DNA of 27,812 nt from Prorocentrum cordatum (Eukaryota; Sar; Dinophyceae; Prorocentrales; Prorocentraceae). Made by a program: the position numbers and the translations under genes. Shown here piece after piece: positions 9,251-17,760 of the stretch (position 1 is its first letter; each line of letters begins with the position of its first letter). The notes under the pieces were generated by a model that saw nothing but the letters and a program-made list of their open reading frames with translations, was not told the DNA's origin and did not search any database. The DNA is taken from the NCBI GenBank assembly GCA_963575745.1, contig CAUYUJ010017982.1, positions 105,001-132,812 of the forward strand. The letters are read 5' to 3'.

Positions 9251-9439
9251 CCCGAACGGCATCTCGGAGCCCAGAGTTCAGAGTTGCGAGGATGTCTCCA
9301 GCGTAACGGGCTGGACCACCTCGCGCGCGGCATTTCGGACCCAGAGTTGCGACGATGTCTCGGGCGAAACGTGCTGCGAGGAAGTCTCAGGCGAAACGGG
9401 CCGGACAACCTCGAGCGCGGCGTCTCAGAGGTCAGAGTT

Positions 9440-9830
9440 GCGGGGGCCTCCTGGGGCCTCCTGGGTCCTCCTGGTGATCACCTGGGGCTTCCTCCTGGGC
9501 CTCCTGTGGCCTCCTGGACCCGACCTGGGGCTTCCTGAAGCCTCTTGGGGCTCCCAGGGGTGATATCTAACATGTGGCCGTCGGGGCTCCCCAAAATGAG
9601 GGGGGGGCCACAAGAGCAGGAAAAATCAACGAATCGGCACCAGATGTATTAACTTGACACGTTCTGATAGGGGGCCTCCTGGGGCCTCCTGGGAGCCTCC
9701 TGGGAATCTCCTGCGGACCCCGGGGGCCTGTCCTGGGCGTCCTGCGGCCTCCTGAAGCTCTCTGGGGCCTCCTGGGGCTCCCAGGGTCCCAGGGGGGATA
9801 TGTAACATCTGGTCTTCTGGGCCCCCAGGC
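9440..9830. repeat. Degenerate GGGGCCTCCTGG repeats
   Basis: Two runs, about 9448-9560 and 9668-9790, of an 11-12 bp motif GGGGCCTCCTGG with GTCC, GTGG and ATCC variants. Between them lies 9561-9667 without repeats. The complement resembles the CCCCAAGAGGCC repeats at 10740-11110, so the two blocks are loosely inverted relative to each other. Confidence 0.7.
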
Positions 9831-10255
9831 TGGACCACCTGTTGCGCAGCATCTGAGAGCTAAGAGTCGCGAGAATGTCTTGTGCGAAACAGGCCGGACC
9901 ACCTTGCGCACGGCATCTCAGTGCTCAGAGTTGCGAGGATGTCTCAGGCGAGACGGGCTGGACCACCTCGCGCAGGGCATCTCAGAGCTCAGAAGTTCGA
10001 GGATGTCTCAGGCGGGCTCCCAGGGTCCCAGGGAGGATATATAACATGTGGTCTTCTGGGCCCCCAGGCTGGACCACCTCTTGCGCGGCATCTGGGAGCT
10101 CAGAGTCGCGAGAATGTCTTGTGCGAAACAGGCCGGACCACCATGCGCACGGCATCTCAGAGCTCAGAGTTGCGCGGATGTCTCAGGCGAGACGGGCTGG
10201 ACCACCTCGCGCAATGCATCTCAGAGCTCAGAAGTTCGAGGATGTCTCAGGCGAA
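9777..10255 (+). repeat. Tandem duplication of a ~239-bp segment
   Basis: 9777-10015 and 10016-10255 are near copies. Both start CTCCCAGGGTCCCAGG, pass through GGTCTTCTGGGCCCCCAGGC and AGAATGTCTTGTGCGAAACA, and end in the GATGTCTCAGGCG core. Only scattered substitutions separate them, so the duplication is recent and includes several units of the direct-repeat array. Confidence 0.8.
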
Positions 10256-10370
10256 ACGGGCCGGACCACCTCTCGCGCGGCATCTCCGAGGTCAGAGTTT
10301 CGAGGATGTCTCAGGCGAAACGGGCCGGACCACCTCGCGCAAGGCATCTCAGAGCTCAGAGTCCCACCAG

Positions 10371-10499
10371 CCCTCTGGGCGTAGGTGGTCTAGAGCAGAT
10401 CCTCTTCCACCCCTCCCTCTTCCCCCTTGGGGAGGGGTTTACCCCTCCCCCTACCCCCTCCCCTGGACCTGGACGGGGGGGGCCGCGGGTAGTTAGAGC
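10371..10499. other. Pyrimidine-rich spacer
   Basis: Runs of CCCCTCCC and CCCCTTGGGGAGGGG with no ORF of interest; a transition between the direct-repeat array and the 12-bp repeats. Confidence 0.5.
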
Positions 10500-11250
10500 G
10501 TCCAGATGGCCCAAGACGGCTCCAAGAGCGCCTCAGAGAACCCAAGATGAGCTCCAAGATGGCTCAAGATAGCGCAAGATCGCTCACGATGGCTCCTAAG
10601 ATGGTTCCAAGAAGCCCAAAGACGGCCCCAAGATAACTCCAAGTGGCCAAACAGCTCCCCAAGGAGGCCCCGAAGAGGCCAAAATCGTCCCAAAACCTAA
10701 GGAAAATCAATGATTTTTGCTTTCTCGCCTTTTCGCTTCCGATGGCCATCCGAGGCCTGGAGATGGTTCCAAGATGGCCCAAGAGGGCCCCAAGAGAGCC
10801 CCAAAAGAGCCCCAAGACGGCCCCAAGAGCGCCCAAGAGCACTCCAAGAGCGTTCCAAGAGGGGTCCAAGAGGCGATTTTAGGGGCTTCCGAGGGGGGGC
10901 GCTAATTCACCCCCCCCTCTTGTTTGATCGACTCCCTCCAAGATGGCCCCAAGAAGCGCCCAGGAAGCCCCAAGAGGTCCCAAGATGGCCCCAAAATGGC
11001 CCCAAGAGGCCCCCAAGAGGCCCCCCGGAGGCCCCCAAGAGACCCCCAAGAGGCCCCAAGAGCCCCCCCAGATGCACCCAAGATGCTCCAAGAGGCCTCG
11101 GCGAGAATGCCTAATCATTGATTCTACACAGGTTTTAGCCACATGGAGGCCTCTTGGGGGGGGGCACGGATTAAGATGACTCCAAGAGCGTCTGGGAGAG
11201 CCCAAAATGACCTCCAAGATGGCTCAAGATATCCCAAGATGTCTCATAAT
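10500..11250. repeat. Degenerate ~12-bp repeats (CCAAGATGGCCC / CCCCAAGAGGCC)
   Basis: Successive units of about 11-13 bp vary around CCAAGATGGCyC at 10500-10640, 10760-10870 and 11170-11250, and around CCCCAAGAGGCC at 10940-11095. A short unique insert with AAAATCAATGATTTTTGC sits at 10700-10735. Several frames stay open and give Pro/Lys/Arg/Gln-rich strings; these are repeat artefacts. Confidence 0.75.
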
Positions 11251-11342
11251 GGCTTCCTCTGTGTGCTGCCCACTTCTCTGATCGAGGCAATTCCTCTGGG
11301 CATCGTTTCTGGATGGGCTGGTGGGGATTCGCGAAGCGACAA

Positions 11343-11600
11343 CAATTTTGAGGATGTCTCAAGCGAAACGGCCCGGACCACCTCTCGCACGGCACCTCGG
11401 GGCTCAGAGTTGCGCGGATGTCTCAAGCGAAACGGCCCGGACCACCTCTTGCGCGGCGTCCCGGAGCGCACCTTTTCGAGGATGTCTCAGGCGAAACGGC
11501 CAATCCCGGCCAACTCAGAAACGAGAGTTGTGAGGATGTCTCAAGCGAAACGGCCCGGACCATCAGATTTTTGTGAGGATGTCTCTGCTCCGACTTCCCT
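11343..11600 (+). repeat. Second block of the GATGTCTCAAGCGAAAC direct-repeat array
   Basis: At least four units with the core GATGTCTCAAGCGAAACGG plus CCCGGACCACCTC begin near 11350, 11417, 11481 and 11537, and a fifth partial core near 11577. It is the same family as 9285-10370, in the same orientation, with A replacing G in the core (CAAGCG for CAGGCG). Confidence 0.8.
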
Positions 11601-11671
11601 CGGCCGGAGTTAGTCTCTATCACAACAGCACCCCGTTCAGCAAGCTGTTTGGGGAAAAATACCCCGCACAT

Positions 11672-11740
11672 GATCAAACAAAAATCCCCGAATAGTCTTG
11701 GGACTATTTTTTTTGCGGATTTTTGTTTTAACCTTCTTGG
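11672..11740. repeat. Small foldback: nested hairpin
   Basis: AATAGTC TTGG GACTATT forms a perfect 7-bp stem with a 4-nt loop. It is flanked by AAACAAAAATCC on the left and its complement GGATTTTTGTTT on the right. Total length is about 60 bp with no coding content. It could be a tiny MITE relic or a structured RNA segment. Confidence 0.6.
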
Positions 11741-11754
11741 GGCATCTTGGGGGC

Positions 11755-11826
11755 ATCTTTATTTTTCGCCGGAAATCCCCCTGCAGGGGGACAGGCCCGA
11801 CTTAATCGCCCCCCTCGCTCGGGCCC
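11755..11826 (-). repeat. Arm 2 of the distant inverted repeat
   Basis: This is the reverse complement of 9021-9086, with the core TCCCCCTGCAGGGGGA fully palindromic here. It lies about 170 bp outside the LINE B 3' end, whereas arm 1 lies about 390 bp outside the LINE A 5' end. Confidence 0.7.
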
Positions 11827-11997
11827 CATCGCTCCTCTTCATCTCGGGCCCCCATGGCGTCCCCCCCCCCTCCCTCGTGCCCAGCCGGCCCCACCCGCCG
11901 GCTCGGAGAGCGGCCCCTTCTCGGAACTGCCCCGCCTGGCGCACCAGACGGCGCCGCCACGTGGGGGCAACGGCAGCGCCACATGTCATCAGGTAAC

Positions 11998-12036
11998 AGG
12001 AGGAGGAGGAGGAGGAGGAGGAGGAGGAGGAGGAGG
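11998..12036. repeat. (GGA)n microsatellite at the 3' end of LINE B
   Basis: About 13 GGA units directly adjoin the LINE B terminus. In the element's reading direction the ORF2 stop TGA is followed only by TCGCA and then the TCC repeat. The sequence between arm 2 and this tract (11827-11997) is GC-rich flank without a gene. Confidence 0.9.
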
Positions 12037-12041
12037 TGCGA

Positions 12042-15000
12042 TCATCCCAACCCCGCGTGTTCTCCCCTGAGCAGGCGCCGCAGCCCCGCCTGCCTCTGGG
12101 CCAGCACCTTGGCCCGCGCCTTGAGGAGGTTGGCGATGCTGAGCCTCCGACCTGAATTCCTTACCTTGTTGTAAGAATGAAAGAGCAAATCGATGGCAAT
12201 GACACAACTCGCGTGCGCATGAATGGGGCCAGCAAAAAACAGAGGGCACAGCTTCCTCTCGCTTCTCCAATCGGAGTAATCATGAGGCAAGAGAGGGAGC
12301 AGAGCGGCAACAACAGGCGAACTGACAGGACAAGACAGATAGTGGAGGACGTCATCTCCTCCAACACAGCTGCATCCGAATTTGCACCTGTCGGGCCCCT
12401 GGTGGTACCTGCGGGTGGTACACCAGGCGTTGCACATAGTTTTGATCAAACTACTCATCACAATTCCAGGGAGCGTTTGCCCTAGACGACCAACTCTAAT
12501 CATCAGCAGGGTGCTCATTTCTTGTCGGACCGCCCCACGCCCACAGAAATACTGCAACCTCGGAATCAATGCCTTACACGCGGATTCAGGAGGGTCCCTT
12601 TTTTGAATCGCACGAAGCACAACAGCCTGGAAATTACGCTTGTCTGGATCATCGGGGACATCGGGGATCCTATCCAGTAACTCACAAACACGGTTCAACT
12701 GGTACAGCGGGCTCTGGAGGAACAAATCAGAGAACTGGTGTGCAATCAGGAAGTCGTCAGACTCAATCAAATCTTTGTACTGCTGAATCAGCTTGGGGAA
12801 CATCTCACCTTTTTTTTTCGCAGTCCGATATCTGGCCGCCATGCATAGTTGCCTCAGTTGCGGCAGATGGAGCTTGACGCCAATCGCCTCAAGATCAAAG
12901 AAGACAGCTCGGGGGACAGCGTGCCGTGGCCCGTTCACGAGCAGCTGCAGACATTCATCCTCCAGACGGAACAGGGCAGGAGGCGGCTCAAAGAACTGGG
13001 CGACGAATTGCGTGACAGGCAGTGCGAGGGACTTGTAGCTCAAAATCGTCTCGACTAGCCCCAATCCCAGCCCACGTATTTCTCTGACCCTCCTCACATA
13101 CTTCACCATCGGATCCCTCCAGCTCACTTCCCCTCCACCACGGCCCGAGAATACCCCAAGATATTTCCCACGCGTCCGAATGCATATTCTCCCCAAATCA
13201 ACGCCCATCTCATCAAACCGATCACGAACATACGACTCCTGAAACTCTTCCATAAATACGACCACGGTCTTCTTACCATTCAACTGCAATCCTGTCGCCA
13301 GGGCGCACTGGTTCATAATCGCCAGCACATTCGGAACAGTCTCGAACAGGTCACTCGAGCCATGCATCAAGTCGTCCGCGAATCCACACAGACAAGACTC
13401 TGGCTCAGGCAACGCACAAACGAGGGCACGAACTATGGGGTCCAGCGAGAGCGCGAAGATCGACCCTGAGGCGGGACACCCCTGCTTAATCCCAGACTCA
13501 ATCTCGAAGCCAGGAAAACGTTGACCTCCCAGGACGATGGTCGCACGAATACCCGAATATAAGAACCTCAAGGCCCGAACGATACAACTCGGCACCCCCA
13601 TAGTTTCCAGGATCCACCAAATCCACCCATGATTAAGGGACGGAAACGCGGCCCGAATGTCGAGAAGTATGCAACCCGACGCCCTGTGGCCAGACACACA
13701 GTACCACATCGCGAGCTTAGACGGAGCCTCGAGAACATTGTCGTTCAAAAATCTGCGCAGCACAAACCCGCGCTGCGGACTCGCACAAGAAATCGGCGCC
13801 TGTCTCGCCAGCCCCCAGTTGATCCACCCGCTGATAATCTTATTATCCGTATTCCCCAGGCATATCGGCCGAGTCTCAGGTGGACTCGAGATCAACTCGT
13901 CCACAGACTCAGGCACCTCCCCCTTCGGGATAAACACTGCAAGGCACAGATTAAACTCGTCGTCGTCCGCCTCGCCCCTGAGGAGCGACAGATAGGCTTC
14001 GTACAGCACTTCTGCACCGAGATCCCCAGCGGCCGAGTAACAACTGAAAGGGGCCCCATCAGGACCAGGCGCCGAATCACGAAAGCGTCTAAGCCCCAGT
14101 TTGAATTGCTCGAACGAGGCTTCCCAAATCACATTGTCCGAAGCTCTTTGCACGAAACGTTGGAAGGGCAGCTGATTAACCCGCTCTCTAGCTTGGTTTG
14201 AATGAACCTTCCCCCAATGATCAGCAAGTAGCGCAGCACACCCGGCCTGGGTGTCGGGAACAGTGCCGTCAGGAGCCTCCGCTCCTGCATGCACCAATCT
14301 TCGATTACGAGCTCTCCAAGCTTGAATGTGCCTCTGGATCTGCTGCGCTTTCTTTACTTTGTACTCGTGCGACAGCGACGGCGACGCGAACAAATCCTTC
14401 ACCTCCTCGTCTAACACCGATTCCGAAACCGCCCTCATCCTCTCCATAAGCCCTCCGTAGTCAACCCACCATCCGACCACCTCGTCCACATACTTCGACA
14501 TCTCTGGCACAGCGCGCACAGCCTTGCGGACGATAAAAATATTGTTCTGCGTCATTGCTCGCAGGACCGCAAAGAACCAAGAGAGAAGCTCAGCTGCTGA
14601 TTCAGGACCCGATACAGACAAACCAGCTTTGACGCGACGAGCAGCTTCGTGATACACCTCCTTAAGACCTCGAAGCCGAGTAAAAGCTGACGACAGTGGG
14701 GGCATATCCTCCCAGAGATCCAGAACAGCTTCCGAGAACTGCGGCTTACTAGTAACCCAAGAAGGAATCCGAGGGAAGTCATTTCGCGGTCCAGGAAACG
14801 CGGAAGCGTAAACAGGGGTATGGTCACTCGGCTTCGACAGGTCAGTAACAGGCCAAATAACCCCCGCAGCAGGCTTCAAATCGAGTAGGTGCCCAGAGTC
14901 CAAACTGGTATAGATTCTATCCAGACGCCCAGCGGAGATGATTTTCTCGTCTTGTTTCACTCGGAACGTAGGGTAAAGTTGAGCCACCTCGCACATGTAA

Positions 15001-15749
15001 GGCAAAATGCCCGCAAAGAAGCTGCCCACCGTGTCGGTCTTGGCGGAGACAGGTTCTGCTTGCAGAAAAACTCGGGAGTCCCCAGGATCAAGGCAGTTAA
15101 AATCACCCAAAATCCAAGTAGCGTATTTGTCAACAGGTTTCACACGGAAAGCGACCTGCCGAATCAACCCATATTTCATTCCGTTAGAAAGAGCTGGATC
15201 AATATGCATGTTGATAACTGTCATACATCCCTTCCTCCCCCTCAAATGAATACAATGGCATCGCCCACCGGCGATGACCTCATGCCTGACGTGCACAAAC
15301 TGCGCCAAAAAAATCGAACGAGCCAGGACGACGGCACCTCCAGCCGCACGGTCGGGAAGGAACGTACCCCAACCTTTAAATACACGAAGGTCAGATAGGA
15401 GAAGAAGTAGATCCTCCTTACATCCATGACACTCCTGCAGAACCACCACATCGGCAGATCGGCACAACGACGTCAAAGTCGCACGTGTCCTCGCCTGCTG
15501 ACCGACGTCCGAATGCAGGGGGCCAAAGAGAGTGTGGACATTCCAAGTAATGATACGAAATCGTCGATCGGGAACGAACGGAACAACGCGTATAATCGGA
15601 TCATCAAATTCTCCCTCCGAAGAGCAACTCGACTCCGACTCATACGATGTCCTGGACGAAGAGGAAGAAACAGAAGGAGAAGACAAAGAGGATGGGAACA
15701 AAGCATCCTGGCTTGGCCTGGACACCTCCTGGTCGCTCACGCTGCGCAT
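12042..15749 (-). CDS. LINE B ORF2: APE-type endonuclease and reverse transcriptase
   Basis: 1235 aa, uninterrupted, from ATG 15749. A Ser-rich N-terminus (1-50) precedes the APE endonuclease (62-315), which nicks the target DNA: TWN (N70), LQE (E106), GDFN (215-218), DRIY (277-280) and SDH (308-310). The reverse transcriptase (~555-870) has APGPDG (560-565), FIPKG (606-610), RPI (627-629), QRGF (659-662), motif A LLDIRAAFPS (D697), motif B GIKQGCPASG (753-762), motif C FADD (790-793), GLQLNGKKT (820-828) and KYLG (862-865). A C-terminal CCHC-like motif uses C1122, C1126, H1136 and C1140, with HYLSC around the last two. There is no RNase H domain that I can see. Only five bases follow the stop before the TCC repeat. 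All catalytic residues are present. Confidence 0.92.
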   Translation of the reverse strand: MRSVSDQEVSRPSQDALFPSSLSSPSVSSSSSRTSYESESSCSSEGEFDDPIIRVVPFVPDRRFRIITWNVHTLFGPLHSDVGQQARTRATLTSLCRSADVVVLQECHGCKEDLLLLLSDLRVFKGWGTFLPDRAAGGAVVLARSIFLAQFVHVRHEVIAGGRCHCIHLRGRKGCMTVINMHIDPALSNGMKYGLIRQVAFRVKPVDKYATWILGDFNCLDPGDSRVFLQAEPVSAKTDTVGSFFAGILPYMCEVAQLYPTFRVKQDEKIISAGRLDRIYTSLDSGHLLDLKPAAGVIWPVTDLSKPSDHTPVYASAFPGPRNDFPRIPSWVTSKPQFSEAVLDLWEDMPPLSSAFTRLRGLKEVYHEAARRVKAGLSVSGPESAAELLSWFFAVLRAMTQNNIFIVRKAVRAVPEMSKYVDEVVGWWVDYGGLMERMRAVSESVLDEEVKDLFASPSLSHEYKVKKAQQIQRHIQAWRARNRRLVHAGAEAPDGTVPDTQAGCAALLADHWGKVHSNQARERVNQLPFQRFVQRASDNVIWEASFEQFKLGLRRFRDSAPGPDGAPFSCYSAAGDLGAEVLYEAYLSLLRGEADDDEFNLCLAVFIPKGEVPESVDELISSPPETRPICLGNTDNKIISGWINWGLARQAPISCASPQRGFVLRRFLNDNVLEAPSKLAMWYCVSGHRASGCILLDIRAAFPSLNHGWIWWILETMGVPSCIVRALRFLYSGIRATIVLGGQRFPGFEIESGIKQGCPASGSIFALSLDPIVRALVCALPEPESCLCGFADDLMHGSSDLFETVPNVLAIMNQCALATGLQLNGKKTVVVFMEEFQESYVRDRFDEMGVDLGRICIRTRGKYLGVFSGRGGGEVSWRDPMVKYVRRVREIRGLGLGLVETILSYKSLALPVTQFVAQFFEPPPALFRLEDECLQLLVNGPRHAVPRAVFFDLEAIGVKLHLPQLRQLCMAARYRTAKKKGEMFPKLIQQYKDLIESDDFLIAHQFSDLFLQSPLYQLNRVCELLDRIPDVPDDPDKRNFQAVVLRAIQKRDPPESACKALIPRLQYFCGRGAVRQEMSTLLMIRVGRLGQTLPGIVMSSLIKTMCNAWCTTRRYHQGPDRCKFGCSCVGGDDVLHYLSCPVSSPVVAALLPLLPHDYSDWRSERKLCPLFFAGPIHAHASCVIAIDLLFHSYNKVRNSGRRLSIANLLKARAKVLAQRQAGLRRLLRGEHAGLG

Positions 15750-15806
15750 GCTGCCTCGACTTCTTGCGGGCAGCGAAGTATGGCCAAATCCTGGTAGCGT
15801 AATCTC

Positions 15807-16823
15807 CTATTGGTTCAGGAGCCCCAACAACCTATCGGCATCCGCCTGAGTAAAATTTAGACTCCAGAAGTCATCCGTCACGGTACACTGCAAGCGTCCG
15901 AGCGGGTCTATCGATCCTCGAGACATGACCCAGATGTCGTCGTCCTTGATGAAATAGAATTCATTGCGGAAACCATTGGCGCCCATTCTCACCGATTGAT
16001 TCCATACCCCCTTCTGTACGAGGAGCTCCTTCATGGGCAACCAAATGCGTCCGAGTTGCCGCTTGCGACTACGAACAGCACCTGGCGAATCAGCTCTCAC
16101 ACGGACATCATGCTCCACCTGCGACCTTTGGTCCTTCCACTTCATCGGGTTCTCGACCATGAAGTCGTGGAGCTCACGCGCAAGAGCCGGCGTCTCGAAG
16201 TGGACACTGTAACTCTGACTGACACGAGCGAAGCGAGCTGTCATCTTCTCGGCCATATGGCGCAACACATGATTCTTGAGTCGTTCCAAATGAGCTTCGC
16301 GTGCTGGGATCATGAGCGGTCTTGGGAAACCACTTATCCAACGTCGACAGTCGTCTGGCACATCCTCATCAGCAGGAGTCCCCATAGGTGCCGAACTCGC
16401 AGCACGTGATAATTTTGCAGGCCGAGGCGTAGCAGCCGAACCTGCCGACGCCGTAGACGCCGTTCTCATCTCGTCGCGCAGCTCCTTGATGTTTTTCTCC
16501 ATCTTCACGGACAGGGCAGAGACTTGTGCTTGGACTGCGAGATCCCCTTGGCTGGCTCCTTGCGGTAGCTGGGCCAGCGCGTTCTCGATCTGTACTACTC
16601 TTGCCTCAAGGGTGCCGATCTTCACGACCTCGTTCATTATCTTCTCATTGTTCTCAGACATAGACAAAAGCTGGGCCTCCAACTTCTTCGTGGAATTCGC
16701 GTTCACCTCCATCGCCCTTGCAATACGCTCAAGGTGTGATACTGGTACTTCCTCCATCTCCTCATCCACATCGACGGGTGTACTCACTGCTGCGGCCATA
16801 CCTCCCGAGCCTGAGCTCGACAT
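15807..16823 (-). CDS. LINE B ORF1: coiled-coil, RRM-like RNA-binding protein
   Basis: 338 aa from ATG 16823, the first ATG of this frame after the spliced leader. An acidic N-terminus (DVDEEMEEVP) is followed by heptad-rich sequence at residues ~28-120 (LERIARAMEVNANSTKKLEA), probably a multimerising coiled coil. An Ala/Ser/Pro linker covers 121-158. An RRM-like region spans ~160-225 (RRWISGFPRPL as a first strand; SYSVHFETPALARELHDFM as a later strand and helix). A basic C-terminal domain follows (VRSRKRQLGRIWLPMKELLV). ORF1 proteins of LINEs coat the element RNA. An upstream ATG at 16954 opens a 57-codon reading frame that overlaps this start (ends 16784) and could dampen translation. The RRM assignment is by pattern only. 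Confidence 0.8.
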   Translation of the reverse strand: MSSSGSGGMAAAVSTPVDVDEEMEEVPVSHLERIARAMEVNANSTKKLEAQLLSMSENNEKIMNEVVKIGTLEARVVQIENALAQLPQGASQGDLAVQAQVSALSVKMEKNIKELRDEMRTASTASAGSAATPRPAKLSRAASSAPMGTPADEDVPDDCRRWISGFPRPLMIPAREAHLERLKNHVLRHMAEKMTARFARVSQSYSVHFETPALARELHDFMVENPMKWKDQRSQVEHDVRVRADSPGAVRSRKRQLGRIWLPMKELLVQKGVWNQSVRMGANGFRNEFYFIKDDDIWVMSRGSIDPLGRLQCTVTDDFWSLNFTQADADRLLGLLNQ

Positions 16824-16959
16824 TCCGCGCGGTGAAACTGCGGGCGGAAGCAGCGAGGACTCTTGACCACTGGGGGGTACGATACCCAGCGGCTGCAGAA
16901 GAACCTGGGGTCTGGCCTCGGATCAGAGGTCTCCACTTTGTCCCCAGGGAACATGGAGT

Positions 16960-16981
16960 CTTGAGCCAAAATGGCTACGGA
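16960..16981 (-). promoter_or_regulatory. Relict dinoflagellate spliced leader (DinoSL) at the LINE B 5' end
   Basis: All 22 nt of the leader (core GTAGCCATTTTGGCTC, ending CAAG), identical to the copy at LINE A including T at the variable first base. Upstream is (TCC)n; downstream is the 5' leader region of ORF1. Only one leader copy is present, with no nested older relict. Confidence 0.93.
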
Positions 16982-17075
16982 GGAGGAGGAGGAGGAGGAG
17001 GAGGAGGAGGACGAGGACGAGGACGAGGAGGAAGAAAAAGAGGAGGAGGACGACGACGACGAGGAGCACCAACAG
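16979..17075. repeat. (GGA)n and GAC/GAA tract at the 5' end of LINE B
   Basis: About ten GGA units start in the last leader bases, then become GGACGA, GAAGAAAAAGA and GACGAC. It is the outer half of the microsatellite that LINE B entered. 17076-17205 is unique flank with no supportable gene. Confidence 0.85.
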
Positions 17076-17206
17076 CAGCAACCCTGCCCGCGGTGTCCTG
17101 GTTGGACCACACAGATTCCTCGAAGCCTCCGCGCGCTGGGGCTGGGCAAGGGCAGGTGCACAGGTAGACCGAGAATGAGGGGATGAGGGGTTCCTCCTTC
17201 CATTTC

Positions 17207-17239
17207 TCCTCCTCCTCCTCCTCCTCCTCCTCCTCATCC

Positions 17240-17293
<54 letters not shown>

Positions 17294-17405
17294 CCATCAA
17301 CATCATCACCATCACATTCATCATCATCATCATCATCAGCATCATCATCATCATCAGCATCAGCATCAGCATCAGCATCAGCATCAGCATCAGCAGCAGC
17401 AGCAA

Positions 17406-17438
<33 letters not shown>

Positions 17439-17470
17439 TACCATTACCATCATCATCATCATCATCATCG

Positions 17471-17514
<44 letters not shown>

Positions 17515-17696
17515 GTCATCATCATCATCGTCAGCATCATCGACATCATCAGCGTAATCCTCCTCCTCCTCTTCTTCCTCCTCATCATCAACACCATCAC
17601 CATCACCATCACCATCACCATCACCATCACCATCACCATCACCATCACCATCACCATCACCATCACCATCACCATCATCATCATCATCAGCAGCAG

Positions 17697-17749
<53 letters not shown>

Positions 17750-17760
17750 CTGATCCCTCC
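17207..17760. repeat. Compound triplet microsatellite: TCC, CAT/ATC, CAG, ACCATC
   Basis: (TCC)n at 17207-17236, then a long CAT/ATC run to about 17560 with CAG blocks at 17337-17402, TCC/TTC at 17561-17583, a regular (ACCATC)n hexamer block at 17585-17672, then CAT again to 17750. The plus strand is almost free of G over about 550 bp. ORFs of poly-Asp, poly-Met or poly-Ser here are artefacts. Confidence 0.93.

Larger units (their letters stand above)
9285..10370 (+). repeat. Direct-repeat array, unit core GATGTCTCAGGCGAAAC + GGGCCGGACCACC
   Basis: Units of about 62-66 bp share GATGTCTCAGGCGAAAC, then GGGCCGGACCACCTCGCGC, then GGCATCTCAGAGCTCAGAGT. Copies begin near 9291, 9354, 9381, 9873, 9938, 10001, 10112, 10175, 10240 and 10303, all in the plus direction. 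A 360-bp block of GGGGCCTCCTGG-type repeats splits the array. ORFs through it are translations of the repeat, and I see no gene. Confidence 0.8.
12037..16981 (-). mobile_element. LINE B: non-LTR retrotransposon with a spliced-leader 5' end, apparently intact
   Basis: This ~4.95-kb element reads on the minus strand. It comprises the complete spliced leader at 16960-16981, a 136-nt 5' leader region, intact ORF1 (338 aa), a 57-nt gap, intact ORF2 (1235 aa), five bases after the stop, and then (TCC)n. No LTR or poly(A) is present. GGA/TCC microsatellites touch both ends. The endonuclease, RT and zinc-type motifs are all present, so it could be mobile or recently so (inference). It matches LINE A in layout and orientation but is clearly diverged in sequence. 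Confidence 0.9.

Noticed and set aside
10643-11179. Pro/Lys/Arg/Gln-rich ORFs resembling a repeat protein
   Set aside because: The 12-bp repeat is a multiple of three and keeps frames open by itself; all frames look alike.
9285-11600. CRISPR array, because of short repeats at ~62-66 bp intervals
   Set aside because: The sequences between cores are themselves repeated, no cas genes exist, and the spliced leader shows a eukaryotic nucleus.
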